Source: Glandiceps talaboti (taxonomy: Eukaryota; Hemichordata; Enteropneusta; Spengelidae). From it: a stretch of 64,000 nt of DNA. Where the stretch lies: the NCBI RefSeq assembly GCF_964340395.1, contig NC_135551.1, forward strand, positions 15,902,003 through 15,966,002. The letters run 5' to 3'. Each line of letters begins with the position of its first letter. Position 1 is the first letter of the stretch. The translations under genes were made by a program, and so were the position numbers. Below, piece after piece: positions 42,385-54,984 of this stretch. Under the pieces are notes generated by a model. It had not been told where the DNA came from and did not search any database. It worked only from the letters and a program-made list of their open reading frames with translations.

Positions 42385-42925
42385 CCTTAACTGCCATGTC
42401 TATGTCTATAGTAATAAAAGTGACTTAGTATTCCATTCATTGCTGCACTCTTCATGTACTGCCACGCCTATGTTTACAGTAATAATATTACAGTGATTAG
42501 TATTTCATTCAATTCTACACTATTCATGTACTGTCATCTCTATGTTCATAGTAATTACAGTGACTTAGTATTTCATTCAATTCTTCATGTGTATGGTAAT
42601 AATATTACAGTGACTTAGTATTTCATTTATTGCTGTAATGTTCGTTAACTGCTATGTCTATGTTCATATCAATTACAGTGACTCATTCTTTCATTTATTG
42701 TTGTAATGTTCATATGGCTATGTCTATAGTAATTACAGTGACTTAGTATCTCATTAACTGATGCAATCTTCATGTACTGACATGTATATTTCTATATTAA
42801 TTACACTGACTTAGTTTTCATTCATTGCTACAATCTTCATGTTCTGCCATGTCTATTTCTATAGTAATTACAGTGACTTAGTATTTCATTCATTGCTGCA
42901 CTCTTCATGTACTGCTATGTCTATG
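42385..42925. repeat. About 68-bp tandem repeat, eight copies
   Basis: Units share AGTAATTACAGTGACTTAGT, ATTTCATTCATTGCTGCA and TTCATGTACTGCCATGTC. The lengths vary by a few bases. It lies immediately downstream (minus sense) of the DED exon and its TA/TG microsatellite, so it would be intronic. Confidence 0.85.
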
Positions 42926-42935
42926 TCTATAGTAG

Positions 42936-43054
<119 letters not shown>

Positions 43055-43089
43055 TTTGAATTATATGAATTATATATACCAAATGGAAC

Positions 43090-43362
43090 CTGATCTGACA
43101 GATCTTGTCTTCCTATTTTCTTCAAAATCGTTTGTAGAATGTCTCGATCCCAAGGTCGAAGACTGTGACTACTGTTTTCCAATGCTTTAATCAGATAGTA
43201 TGGACTGTTAATCTTCTTAAGATCTTCTTCATCTATGTAGTCTCTACACAATCTCTTCATCTGAACAAATTCATCTGTGACGTCATTCAATAGAAAGTAA
43301 TCATGAAAGTAATACAATGGTAAATCCCAACTATTAATGTACACACTATACCTAACACTCAT
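43090..43362 (-). CDS. First coding exon of a death-effector-domain protein
   Basis: On the minus strand, ATG at 43362 opens 91 codons to D-Q|GTTCCA at 43090, or slightly further to TTTG|GTATAT. The frame has an upstream in-frame TAA seven bases before the ATG, so the start is firm. The protein follows the six-helix DED pattern: YYFHDYFLLNDVTDEF at residues 17-32, FVQMKRLCRDYIDEEDL at 32-48, SPYYLIKALE at 53-62, LRPWDRDILQTILKKIGR at 68-85, and the charge motif RQDL at 85-88, equal to the RxDL hallmark. DED proteins (FADD, caspase-8, PEA15 and others) act by homotypic oligomerisation in apoptosis and immune signalling in the cytosol. Partner domains are in later exons not found here. It is not disrupted. 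A CARD-like domain is a less likely alternative. Confidence 0.72.
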
Positions 43363-43399
43363 TTTTTTTTAAAAACTTCTAAAATATATTCCCAGGTAT

Positions 43400-44470
43400 T
43401 TCTATAGAGTAGATCAACTGTTTATCAGTGTAATTCTTTGTCAATGGTGTATTTTGTTGTTTTTGATATTTTACCTAAACTATTGGTTGACGATCTCCTA
43501 AATAAATCCATAGCAGGTGTTAGGTGCGACAGGAAGAATAAGAATACTACTACATAATAGTAATATTGATTCACTGTCTCTTTGTTTCACCAGGACGTAT
43601 AGTAATAGTTAAGTCAGCTCTGTATATGACGTAAGTGGTCCATTTTGTCACGTGACAAATTGTACAATACAGATTGTAATGGTATTTGATTTGTTCAACT
43701 TTATCAAAATATATGTAGCTGTTTTCATCTATGGGCTAATTTACTTTAATCAGAATGATTTTATTAAAACGATTGTAAATTTGCACTGAGATGTTTTAAA
43801 TATATAGATACAGGGTATGGTGACAAATAAGGATTTTCGTCGAAGTAATGATATATTTTCAGTGATGTAGACTAAATATCCCGTTATTACTGTATGGCGT
43901 TATGTGGGTAGGTCATACAGCACATTCAGTATTTGTCTTGTTATTAAACGAAAATAGTGACTGAGCCAACAATGATACATCTTATCACCAACAACAATCT
44001 CTCTTGACAATATTACAATTTTACACAGAGTGATTTTGAAGGTCACAACACTTTTAAAAGGAGTAGACTGACGGTAATAATAAAAATACAATTTCATTGA
44101 CAAAGTGAAGTTAAATTTAAATGAACGAAGTTTCCAACATACTTTACAACCATGCTATACAATTACACATACTATATAACAAAATCATTCTCTATGTTTA
44201 TCTTTTTAAATCATCAGTTATTGATGTACAGATTCATATTTTTTTATTATGTCATTGCCAACCTTCATTATTGGTTATTAATAATGTTTTTTTTTTATAT
44301 TTTAAACTCTTGCAGTACATACCAAGTACAAATTGTAAAGTTACTCATGAAGTACGACTTACCAAATATAACTGTACAACTAATTTTGCCGGCTTACAAA
44401 GTGTCATGCTGTTTTGTTAAAACTCTTTGATTATTAATCAACCTCACCGAAACATAAAACGATTTAGTAG
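43400..44470. other. Probable 5' intron of the DED gene
   Basis: AT-rich with no recognisable feature. A possible acceptor for the DED exon is TATTTTAG at 43379-43386 or CTATAG further upstream. Confidence 0.35.
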
Positions 44471-44471
44471 C

Positions 44472-44535
44472 TTACCGTTTGATAAACTTTCGTTTACGAT
44501 TTCCCTCATACGAAACCATTTTTCATGACGCATAT
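44472..44535 (-). CDS. Possible small exon upstream of the DED exon
   Basis: On the minus strand, ATG opens MRHEKWFRMREIVNESLSN and the frame reaches AACG|GTAAGC, a good donor. It cannot run in frame into the DED ATG, because a stop precedes that start. If real it is an alternative first exon or an upstream open frame. It has no family resemblance. Confidence 0.2.
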
Positions 44536-44980
44536 TGCTTTATACCAATAACTGTCAATCTTACAAAGTACTCCCTACACGATGATTGATCATCTCTGTG
44601 GTCAACTTGAATTACGCCAGGAGTGTAAACCATGACATTCTACGTTCAAGATAAAACATAGTTAAAAATGAAATATAGAAATATTCAAATAAAAGATTCA
44701 AATATGTATTCATTCTGTACATGTGACATGTAAACTTTATATTTATATGTGAAACTAAAGTAACAGGAAAAGAAAAGAAATTTCTGGACTTTGTTCCTTT
44801 AACTTCGTTGACAACACAATTATGTCTATTTCACAAAGTAAGCTGACATACCCATGTAATTATACATAATATAACACTTTGCTACATAGTAAAGACAATA
44901 CAGTCTGTGTCACCTAACAATCGTCTGAATAAAATCACGTATATTTCACTGTTTTTAAACAAGGACTGTGTCTAACTCAC

Positions 44981-45065
44981 CTTAGTCATGTAAGCTTGGT
45001 TGTTGTTAATGTGACGTCATTTGCGCATGCCCACTGTGCAGTATATTTACAGCCTTATAAGTTAT
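44981..45065 (-). promoter_or_regulatory. Candidate promoter and 5' exon (DED gene)
   Basis: On the minus strand the order is CTTATAAGG, then GGGCATGCGCAAATGACGTC with a final A, then about 35 bases and the donor ACTAAG|GTGAGT at 44980. TGACGTCA is a perfect CRE/ATF site and GCATGCGC resembles the NRF1 core. A core of this kind followed by a strong donor, 1.6 kb upstream of the DED start on the same strand, suggests the transcription start. It is unsupported by expression data. Confidence 0.4.
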
Positions 45066-46540
45066 ATATTAACCAACATTATTATTTACATGCAATGACA
45101 TAGACTCACACAAGTCAACATGACCCTCAATATGTTTTGAAAAAAATACAAAGTACATTTTTCGCAATTATCTGGAAGACTAACTTGAAAATACATATAT
45201 GCAGATATAAACAAACACACCTACGAATACACCTCGATCAATCTCCATTTGTTACAACATAAAATACTGGGGGACAAGTGTTAGTCTAAAAATCGGATTC
45301 AGAGGTCGTGGACGATAACGTCCCGGGATAACCTGTGAATAATAGCGCGGTAGATATAGTACATCACGTGACTGCATGATTTGCTCAAATTGTTGTGATG
45401 CATATATGTATAATAATTGTGTAGCAAACAATTGGTTTGGTCTGATCACATGTAGACATTGAGGATGTCGTCAAAACAGGGCACCAAAGGGTCAGTTGAA
45501 GGACCTGACCAGACTCTTAACCCCACCCATATTCAGGCAATCCCCAACTATACTCTCATCCACACCCCACTTCGCCTTCTTGATAGCCTATATAGTAATC
45601 TTTAAGCACGGAAAATTATACTCGTGGATAAAACTCGAGTATCTAGCCTCGTAAACAAGTCTTGAGAGGTATAAATTGAGGGTTACAGTTTCTAAGGCAA
45701 TATCAGTACCAGCACAGCTAGCAAAAATCGATGAGGGTGATTTACTCGTTGAAATAATTGTACAACGTAGAGTATAATCTGTAAGATTTCAAATCCATTG
45801 AATACTTTTATTTGACATTATACAATGTCGAGGGAAAATATTCAATATTTACATTAAAAGTAAACTGACCCACATATTAAAACCAGTGACAGAATGAACA
45901 ACAAGAAAAAAATGTAAAAGTTACAAAAGAAAACACTAACACTGAAAAAAAGAAGTTGACATAATATCCGTCATAGTTTATGCATCCAAAGAGAAAATAC
46001 GGAATTTATACCCTGTCGTTTTACATAGACTAATCATATTAACAAGTACGTGATGAGATATGTAAATGCTCAGATCACAATTATAAGTGTAACCTGAGAT
46101 AAATAAAGACGTCGACGATGGATTCATAAACAAAAAGCTGGAACTTTACATCTTGAACTTGTGAAAGTAAAAGAATCGAATTGCGAAGTCTTTACATTTC
46201 GTCTCACAGCTTTTATTTAACGTCTCTAATTGTCTACGTTGTCTGTACATATCTCAGGGTTGTTTTATTTTTTGTGTTGATATTAAACTTTATATACATA
46301 TATTTTTAGTATTCTATTATTGATTTTGTACATTATTATTGGTCATTTGTGACAGCACTAATTTCTTGTTTTAATTATTTTTTTATAGTTATGTTATTTA
46401 TTTTTTATGATATTTACTATTCTAGTCATGTATTTGGTAATCAATGTTATTGTAATCTGGTGTATTTGTCATTTGTATTTAGTAGTTGTTGGATGATTGT
46501 TACTGAATGCACAACTTTTTGTCGTAGTAATTTTGGTAAA
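45066..46540. other. Unassigned stretch
   Basis: A minus-strand open frame at 45252-45449 (containing QFEQIMQSRDVLYLPRYYSQ) has protein-like composition but no family resemblance that I know. Nothing else stands out. Confidence 0.35.
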
Positions 46541-46597
46541 TAAACAAACACACAGACAAATAAACAAACAAACAAACAAACAAACAAACAAACAAAA
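46541..46597. repeat. (ACAA)n microsatellite
   Basis: TAAACAAACACACAGACAAA leads into a run of ACAA units. Confidence 0.9.
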
Positions 46598-46689
46598 TAA
46601 AAAAAACGAGACAAACTTGCATCCAAACGAACAAAAACGCAGACCAAAAAATACATAAATGACATGACATGACATGACTTAACATGGTA

Positions 46690-48125
46690 TGAAATTAATG
46701 ATTGTACTACCACCAAATGAATGTGATTGTACACCACCAAATTATTGTGATTGTACCACCACTAAATTAATATGATTATACCACCACCAAAGTAATGTGA
46801 TTGTACCACCACTAAATTAATATGATTATACCACCACTAAATTAATGTGATTGTACTACCACCAAATTAATGTGATTGTACCACCACTAAATTAATATGA
46901 TTATACCACCACTAAATTAATGTGATTGTACTACCACCAAATTAATGTGACTGTACCACCACTAAATTATTATGATTATACCATCACCACCACCAAATTA
47001 AAGCAACTGTACACCACCACCAAATTAAAGTGATTGCACACCACCAAATTAAAGTGATTGCACACCACCACCAAATTAATGTGATTATACACCACCACCA
47101 AATTAATGTGATTGTACATAGTACCAAATTAATGTGATTGTACCACCACTAAATTAAAGTGATTGTACCACCACCAAATTACTGTGATTGTACCACCACC
47201 AAATTAATGTGATTGTACCATCACTAAATTAAAGTAATTGTACACCACTACCAAATTAATGTGATTGTACATATCACCAAATTAATGTGATTGTACCACC
47301 ACCAGATTAAAGTGATTGTACACCACTACCAAATTAATGTGATTGTACATATCACCAAATTAATGTGATTGTACCACCACTAAATTAATGTGATTGTACC
47401 ACCACCAAATTACTGTGATTATACCACCACCAAATTAATGTGATTGTACCATCACCACCACCAAATTACTGTGATTGTACCACCACCAAATAATGTGATT
47501 GTACCATCACCACCACCAAATTAATGTGATTGTACACACCACCAAATAAATGTGATTGTACCACCACTGAATTAATGTGATTGTACCACCACCAAATTAA
47601 TGTGATTGTACCATCACCACCAAATTACTGTGATTGTACCACCACCACCACCAAATTAATGTGATTGTACACACCACCAATTGAATGTGATTGTACCACC
47701 ACTGAATTAATGTGATTGTACCACCACCAAATTAATGTGATTGTACCACCACCAAATTAATGTGATTGTACCATCACCACCACCAAATTAAAGTGATTGT
47801 ACACCACTACCAAATTAATGTGATTGTACCATCACCAAATTAATGTGATTGTGCCACCACCACCACCACCACCACCACCACCAAATTAATGTGATTCCAC
47901 ACCACCAGCAAATTAATGTGATTGTACCACCACTAAATTAATGTGATTGTACCTCCACCAAATTAATGTAATTATACCACCACCACCACCACCACCACCA
48001 CCAAATTAATGTGATTGCACACCACCAGCAAATTATTGTGATTGTACCACCACTAAATTCATGTGATTGTACCACCACTAAATTAATGCGATTATACCAC
48101 CACCAAATTAATGTGATTGAACCAC
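46690..48125. repeat. 25-bp minisatellite, about 55 copies
   Basis: Unit TAATGTGATTGTACCACCAC plus CAAAT, with variants (ATTATACC, AAGTGATTG, CTGTGATTG) and expansions of the CCA tract up to eight triplets. Some variants occur as repeated higher-order groups, for example around 47450-47520 and 47630-47700. No coding. Confidence 0.95.
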
Positions 48126-48439
48126 CAAAGCCAGTGTGTAGGCATCTGGACCAAAAAGGTGGAATTCCTACTCTATGATCGTTTTAAGTCCACATTGTCC
48201 GTATCTAATGTCATCGGTCCAAAACTTTAGAATGTTGCTTGTTTTCTCCATTTGTACCTTTAAATCAGATGTAATAATAGTATTCCACAATTCATTTATT
48301 TATATAGCCTAAAATAGTCGTAGAAAGGAGATCATAACATGACGACTACTACTCTCAGATGTATTTAACCTAAAACACAACATACATGTAATTAAAGGTG
48401 TATATCAAGTATGAGGTGGCATTGGGTAAATACACTATT

Positions 48440-50070
48440 TTTAGCTGACCCGGATCTGTGTTGCTTGTCGCTGATGCATACTGGTGAACTGACCATAGCT
48501 TGGTCGAGGTCAAAGGTTGATCGATTTCTGTACATACCAGACAGTCCAGCTTGGCAACGTTGTAATGCAGGCTAGTTGCAAACAATACAATGTACACAGT
48601 AAACTTAGTAGCTTGATTAACATATTACAGAATCATATGTTCTTTGTGAAATTACTAAAATTACTCCAATCACTATTTACCAACTAAGACGTCTCTATAC
48701 TGTCTCGATTTGCTGTTAATTTCTGACAAAATAAAAGCAACTCTACGAAATGCGTGTCTCATTAGGATATATATGGTTGGGGTCATATTTTATCTGATAA
48801 ACACTCGGTACTATGTTCAACAACAGAAACCAACTGTATTGTAAAATGTATAATGCCAAAATTCATCTCAGTAACTCTAAATTCATTTCTTATACTCGAA
48901 AAAGATATTGAGTGATACTTTAATACAAGTTAAATGTTGCTTATGTTGACTGTTAGGATTAACTTTAATGTGAATAACATTGTTCCTTATTAATTAAAGA
49001 AGACATTTAATTTTGAAAATTGGTATTAAAAGGTAGGATTCTTTTTAATAACGATCGATTTACCATAGTGTACATATGTATGTATTTAAAAAAAATAGTA
49101 ATACCTCCCTACTGCAGGGCTTCTTCACTCGAGCTGGATGACTTAACGGATAGGCGCCAACTACGGCAGGGTTTCGTCTAATTTAAGCCAGAAAGGAGGC
49201 ATGTGTATAACTATTTAATCTGTGATAAACAGATTGCCATATGGATCAATTAATTGTTCCATTGTCTATGCCTTTGATAGCCGTGTTATGCTAATTTTGT
49301 ATCTACAATAATGATTAATGTAATATTTTACTTGTAGAATTTATGGATGGTGAGTTAATAATCAAATAGACAAGGGTTAAACATGAATTGTAAACATAAT
49401 ATACTATATGTTTATGTTTGAATATATTCAACTTATAACAACACCCAAAGTATGGCGGTATTCAATAATGGATGATCTAGTAATTTTAAATAAATAAATA
49501 CATTTCGATAGATAAAATTACATAAAATTATTTCTTTGCCTAAATAACTAAATCTTTTTAAATAAGTTAATGTATCTTCATGATTTTTTTTTAAAAGATA
49601 AGAATGGTTTCGCTGGGTCAACAAACTTTAACGAGGTCAATACTTCAGATCTGTGACCCTGTCATATAAATGTTTTACAATAATAGGTGAACTAAGACAC
49701 AAGTTTTGAAATAAAGCTGAGAAATACAAAATCAGCAGTGATTTAAAGAAAATTAAAAGAATTTTTAAAAATCAATAAAATATTTGGATTTTTCATATAA
49801 TAGATATTATAGCTGTTTCACTTTGAAAGTATAATTGTGGGAAGGTAGTATGGATTTGAAAACAAAATGGTGATTTGGAATATCTGTTACTTCATGCTTG
49901 TTGTTTTTCTTTTTTCTATTTTGCATTAGGTCTAAAAGTGTACTCTGATATGGACGTATGACAGCACACATTCGGTGACGGGAATATATCTTATCCGTAG
50001 AAGGATGATGAACACAAAACCAAACTGTGAAATTAGTGAAACACGACGAACGAAACTATACGTGTACAAG
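48440..50070. repeat. Large tandem block, copy 0
   Basis: Diverged copy of the block at 51580-58440. Landmarks are CTGACCATAGCTTGG, GGCGCCAACTACGGCAG, CACCCAAAGTATGGCGGTAT, GGGTCAACAAACTTTAACGA and GGACGTATGACAGCACACA. It lacks the conserved core found in copies 1-3. Confidence 0.7.
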
Positions 50071-50079
50071 AGTTGTATA

Positions 50080-51060
50080 TACATTGAGGAAGACTTCAAC
50101 ACTCAAGAAACAATCTTTACTTTAAATACTACTTTAGAGATATATTAAAGAAGATGCTATCTCTACCAATTATTTAGAATGAGATGAAAACAAAAATATA
50201 TTGTTATACACCAAAATAAATATAAGTAATATTCAAGAACAAAATTTTCAAAACTTTCGATTGGTATATTTATGTTTATGTTTTTTTTTGAACAATTACG
50301 TCACCTATTCTGTGAATAATTCTTTCATATCATAAATTAAAACATTGGAGAACGTATGTTTTACATAAATTGTTTAGATGAAATGCGTAGGAAAAAATCT
50401 AAATTTAAAATATACTGTATTTAACTCTAGCTTGCAAACCTGTCTGATGCTGTGCGTAAACTATAGTTGCGTGTGCATCAGCTGCAACAACTATGCAATA
50501 GTAACAAGATTAATGGAGATATATTTAAAACACAGATAGATAAAAAATGTCAAAGTCTAACAATTTTGAATAACGGTTTTATTGATTATTTAGCTACAAA
50601 GTTGACATTACATACCTTTCAACAGACCCTAGAGAAATGTGGGTTGTCAATATTTGTTATCAAAACGATTTATGTGTACTCCAGAATTTCTTTATTAAAA
50701 AGGTGAGGTTTGCTCGTAAATTACTGCTTAGTATACATGTAATGTTTGAGTCGAATACATACACAACAAAATACAACAACTAAATTCAAACGTCCTATAA
50801 AACTGTGCCAAATACCTGTAAGTAAGGTCATACATACGAGATAAGACATGGAAATTCGTTTTGTTATGGCGCCCTCTGTGATAAATAAAACGGAACATTA
50901 AAATTAGACTCCCGATGACAGAATTACACCTAGTACGTAGAATAATTAATCCTTTTCTATTTTCTGTCGATGTAAAACTGAAATGTAGAGCTTGGCGTGA
51001 ATAATAATTTTATACCCAAATAAACTCACAAATACCGAAAAAAGACTACTAAGTTGAGAA
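50080..51060. other. Spacer between tandem blocks
   Basis: No relation to the blocks seen. An open plus-strand frame at 50467-50706 has no known motif. Confidence 0.35.
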
Positions 51061-51079
51061 AAATTATCCATTATGTATG

Positions 51080-51228
51080 TACAATGTATGTATGTATGTA
51101 TGTATGTATGTATGTATGTATGGATGTATGGATGTATGGATGGATGGATGGATGGATGTATGTATGCGTGCATGTACGTACGGTACGTACGTACGGTACG
51201 TACGTATGCATGCATGCATGTATGTATG

Positions 51229-51259
<31 letters not shown>

Positions 51260-51321
51260 GTTGGTAGGTAGGTAATTAGGTAGAGTGGGAGAGATCGACG
51301 GATGGATGGTCGGACAGGCAA

Positions 51322-51378
<57 letters not shown>
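51080..51378. repeat. (ATGT)n / (ATGG)n / (ACAG)n microsatellite cluster
   Basis: ATGT units at both sides of ATGG units and a CGTACGTACG core, then (ACAG)n at about 51322-51378. Confidence 0.95.
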
Positions 51379-51939
51379 TTCCTTAGGTTTTCAGACTCCA
51401 GCTGAGAGTGCCCCTGCTAGCTTAGTGTCTTCTAACATTTGATGGTAGGTTGTAGGTCATTAAAACTATAATATTTGCTTTCAACATTTCTAGACCAAAA
51501 GTATTCTAAGTTTTCTAAACAAAATGGAATTTTGTGAAACAAAGTCTACTTTATAGGATATTGCTGTCAGTGCAGATTTTTGCTGTCTGACTCTCCAACC
51601 TTGTCTAGCTTTTAGTTGTGTTGATTTGTTACCTAGATTTGTTTATCTGCGTTGTACAATGTACTAGATTACACGAGTTCCATCTAATGTTAACTTATCT
51701 GTGTAGAATTACATAGCGTCATTCTTGTGTTCAGGAGCAACTCTCTCTCTCTATAGCTCTGCCAACTATTTCTCTCAAATTATAATCCGGATTGGGAATT
51801 TATCATCGTTGCTTCATGTTTAAACAGTTACTTCAATTGATAAATTTGTCGTGGGTTATCAATTTTTGCACCCCAGCCCAACCCATGAAAATGTTTGTGT
51901 AGAATTATTTGTATGTTACGTACCTGAGTTGATAGATAT

Positions 51940-52090
51940 CTACCGTAGTGACGACACAATGCCGACTAGATGCAATGAGTACAATGTACCTGATAAACTT
52001 TGTAATTTGTATTATATATCACAGCATCATATTCTGTGTCATACTAAAATTTTACATTTGCCGTTCATTTCTGATGAAATAAGATTTATC
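51940..52090 (+). other. Strongly conserved core of the blocks (copy 1)
   Basis: About 110 bases around ATGCCGACTAGATGCAATGA, TGTACCTGATAAACTTTG and ATCACAGCATCATATTCTGT are nearly identical to 56453-56600 and 58139-58290, while flanks show more differences. In copies 1 and 3 it lies in an open frame (MPTRCNEYNVPDKLCNLYYI); in copy 2 the frame breaks just after the core. Either a coding remnant or a conserved non-coding element. Confidence 0.4.
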
Positions 52091-52370
52091 TATGAAATTA
52101 ATGTTTCCTTAGGGTGCATGTATATTTTACCACCGTAACCCACAGATAACCATGTATAACCTTATTATTAAAATTGATTATGAATGGTATAATGTCATAA
52201 CCAATCTTGGTGTTTTTGAAATTAATCCATCAAATAAACTTGAAGATATTTATTGACGCATGTGAATAAAACTCTCATAACTTCAGTCTTTAGTAATTGT
52301 TTTCGGCTGAAGTATTAGTGTTCTTTGATATAGATATTATCGCCACTTCCATTCCACCAGTGTACATAGC

Positions 52371-54119
52371 CAGCGTGCGAAATTAACGCCGGTCCTTCGG
52401 CCCGAGACCAACAGATTTCCGTTCGGACCGACGGTTTTTCAGAATTACAACAACGTATCGGTCCTTATGACCGATTGAAATTTGGAGTAAATAATAACAT
52501 TTATTCAAAGATATATCCAATTTCACCTACATGAATCTGATCTTGTGTTACCTATTTTACTCTCGACATCTCGTTCAAGTCAAGCGGCACAGAGCTAGCT
52601 CGCTACGTGTTGTTGCCAATGTTGATATCATGTCTACATGACGTAGCATGCAGCGTCTAATCATCTGCGTCTTTAGACATTCAGACTCATTTTACGCATT
52701 CAGCGCATACGTCTTTTTCCGCCATGATATCGTACTCATTTAATCATTGTTGTAAAGTTTACTGCTCGAAGTGTATGAAACTTTTAACGTGTTTGAGACA
52801 GTTCCACGTTGAATTTATAAAGTATGTGGCGATATTTAGAAGGCGGCAATGAGCTTCCGAAGAAAAAGACGAAACATACACTGTTTTTAAAGGCTGGTAT
52901 AGCCGGTAAATGTTATTGGGTTTCCCGATCAATTTACCGGAGTTCCCCATGTCTGTTGCCGCGATCGAAAATGGCGTTTTAACTGATAAAGAAGGCAGGT
53001 ACACTTCGTAAGATATCTCCAGTACGATAGGTTTTTTTGTAAAAACAGTAAAAAAAAATGCGTAGTCTGATTGCTTTCAATTTGATGCATATGATAATGT
53101 ACGTCCTGTCATGTTGTAATCAACGTGTAGACTTAGAAATGTTGCATTTTTGTTGCCATTGTTGTATCTGGAAAATTACTGCATCATGCCAAACACGGGT
53201 ACATAGTGGATGACACATTATAGTACAGTTACCATATCACGTTCCCACGTCAAAAAAACTCGCACTTTAAGACATGTTTAGCCATTCTCTTCATCATGGT
53301 CAGATTTCTTACACAAACAGTCAGAGACGATACTCAATACACCACGGTAGGGTATACGGGTAGGGCTTTATGGGGGCTTCATTACATATGTAAAGACCGA
53401 AGGAAGACGAAACCGCCCCGTGTCACTGAGTGGATGGAAATTGAAATAAAGCAAATACACAGTTTTCAAGAGGGATAGTTACACGATAAAACTTTCTGCT
53501 ATGATGTGAATGTGTGGGTCTACGTTCGATAAGAGTTGGAAAGCTACATCAGCTGTTGCCACAGACGATGAATCTGACTTTGGATTATGTGATTCAGAAT
53601 TTAGTGAATCGTACAGAGAGGAAGGAGAGGACTGTGATCTCTACAGATAATGTAGATTTATTGATTCATTCACCCATATTATCTACAATCTATGGATCTG
53701 TATTTCTATGGTGGAATGAATACATTCAGTCTCAGACCACTATAGTCTATAAGAACAGAATGAATATGCAGTCTCTAGCTGGGTTCATAGTTACAAATGA
53801 AAATCTCTACTCACAGAGTCAAAAATTACTTGGTTGGGAATCCAAAATTTACTTTTGACTCTGTGAGTGGAAATTTTATGAAATAATAGTGGATAGTGAA
53901 CAATTCGTTGTACTCTCTTTTACTTTTATATCTAAAGATATGCTGTATCATATTAAAGTTCAAAATCATTTAGTCTGTAAATGGGGGAGGGGTGTAGATA
54001 CAGGTAGTGAACATGGACTGCATTGAGTATGGACCAGCAGTTTTCCTTAAGGACCAGCAGCATTTGCTACATGTCGGTCCTTATGACCAGTAGTCATTTC
54101 CCCTTAAGTTCACACACTG
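52371..54119. mobile_element. hAT-like element, 1749 bp, 8-bp TSD
   Basis: The ends are CAGCGTGCGAAATTAA and, complemented, CAGTGTGTGAACTTAA, a hAT-type TIR of the CAGNG form. TACATAGC is duplicated exactly at 52363-52370 and 54120-54127, and the sister block at about 56881-56888 has a single copy, giving an empty site. Subterminal GGTCCTTATGACC-type palindromic motifs occur at both ends (52460 and 54078). Open frames inside, such as TDDESDFGLCDSEFSESYRE near 53566-53625, look protein-like, but I recognise no transposase. It is a non-autonomous or heavily altered copy. Confidence 0.85.
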
Positions 54120-54450
54120 TACATAGCTATGCTTTAACATATAATCCCTTCCAAGTGGATATGCCAAAGTGTGGCTAGACAACAGAATGGATTGGCGCCA
54201 ACTATGGTAGATTGTCGTCTAATGTAAGTAAAATGTAGTGTGTGTGTGTGTAACTATTTAATCGTCAATATTCCATATATCTCAACAGATTATTATACAA
54301 GAACCTAAAATGTTGCATTAATAACAGTGTGTTTAATAACAGTTTAGGAAATACTAGTGTAAATATAATGTGGGTAGTGTGAACAAACAGACAAGAGTTT
54401 AACATCTCTGTATATATTTATCACAACACCTAGCCTATAGAAAGTCGTTC

Positions 54451-54645
54451 GTGCCTTTTCCAATTCCGGGACCGAACCCTCATCCTGACTTCCAAAAAAA
54501 GTGGCGTGAGTTAACTGAATTCACGAACAAACGGTATTTAGATCTGTTGGTGTCATATTTACATAGTAAACGCAATGTCATACATGTATTTAACATTGAT
54601 GGTGTTCTGAATCCCGTTCCTTCCCTTTCTACTGTTTGCTATGTT
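54451..54645 (+). pseudogene. Protein-like piece at the left end of the element
   Basis: Met at 54451 opens PFPIPGPNPHPDFQKKWREL, TEFTNKRYLDLLVSYLHS and NVIHVFNIDGVLNPVPS. Composition and length (60-plus codons, starting 20 bases inside the TIR) suggest real coding. I do not recognise it. It could be the start of the family's own protein or a captured host gene piece. Confidence 0.35.
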
Positions 54646-54984
54646 GTATCTAAAACTAAAGTCGTCGCCTCGCTCCAATCCGGAGCAATACTATAACCGC
54701 GTACTGATTATTTAGCAACATCACAGCGAGTGCCAGAGGCACGAGCTTGCCTACGGCAGTCACTGTTTCCCGTGAACGCGTTAGTAGTCAGTGCTACGGA
54801 GCGAGGCGACGACTTTGTTAGTCCCCATCGGACGAAGTCTGGGATGGGGACTTGGGTTCCGTCTGTGTGTCCCTCCGTCTGTCCGTCCGTCCATCCGCAG
54901 CCGTTTCTTGGAGATGCCTGGACCGATTTTTTTAAAACTTGGTACAGGGGCAACATACAATAGCATTTTTTTGCACGTCAATTT

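Noticed and set aside
50946-51321. Tyr/Met/Cys-rich and His/Ile-rich frames
   Set aside because: Translations of ATGT/ATGG microsatellites.
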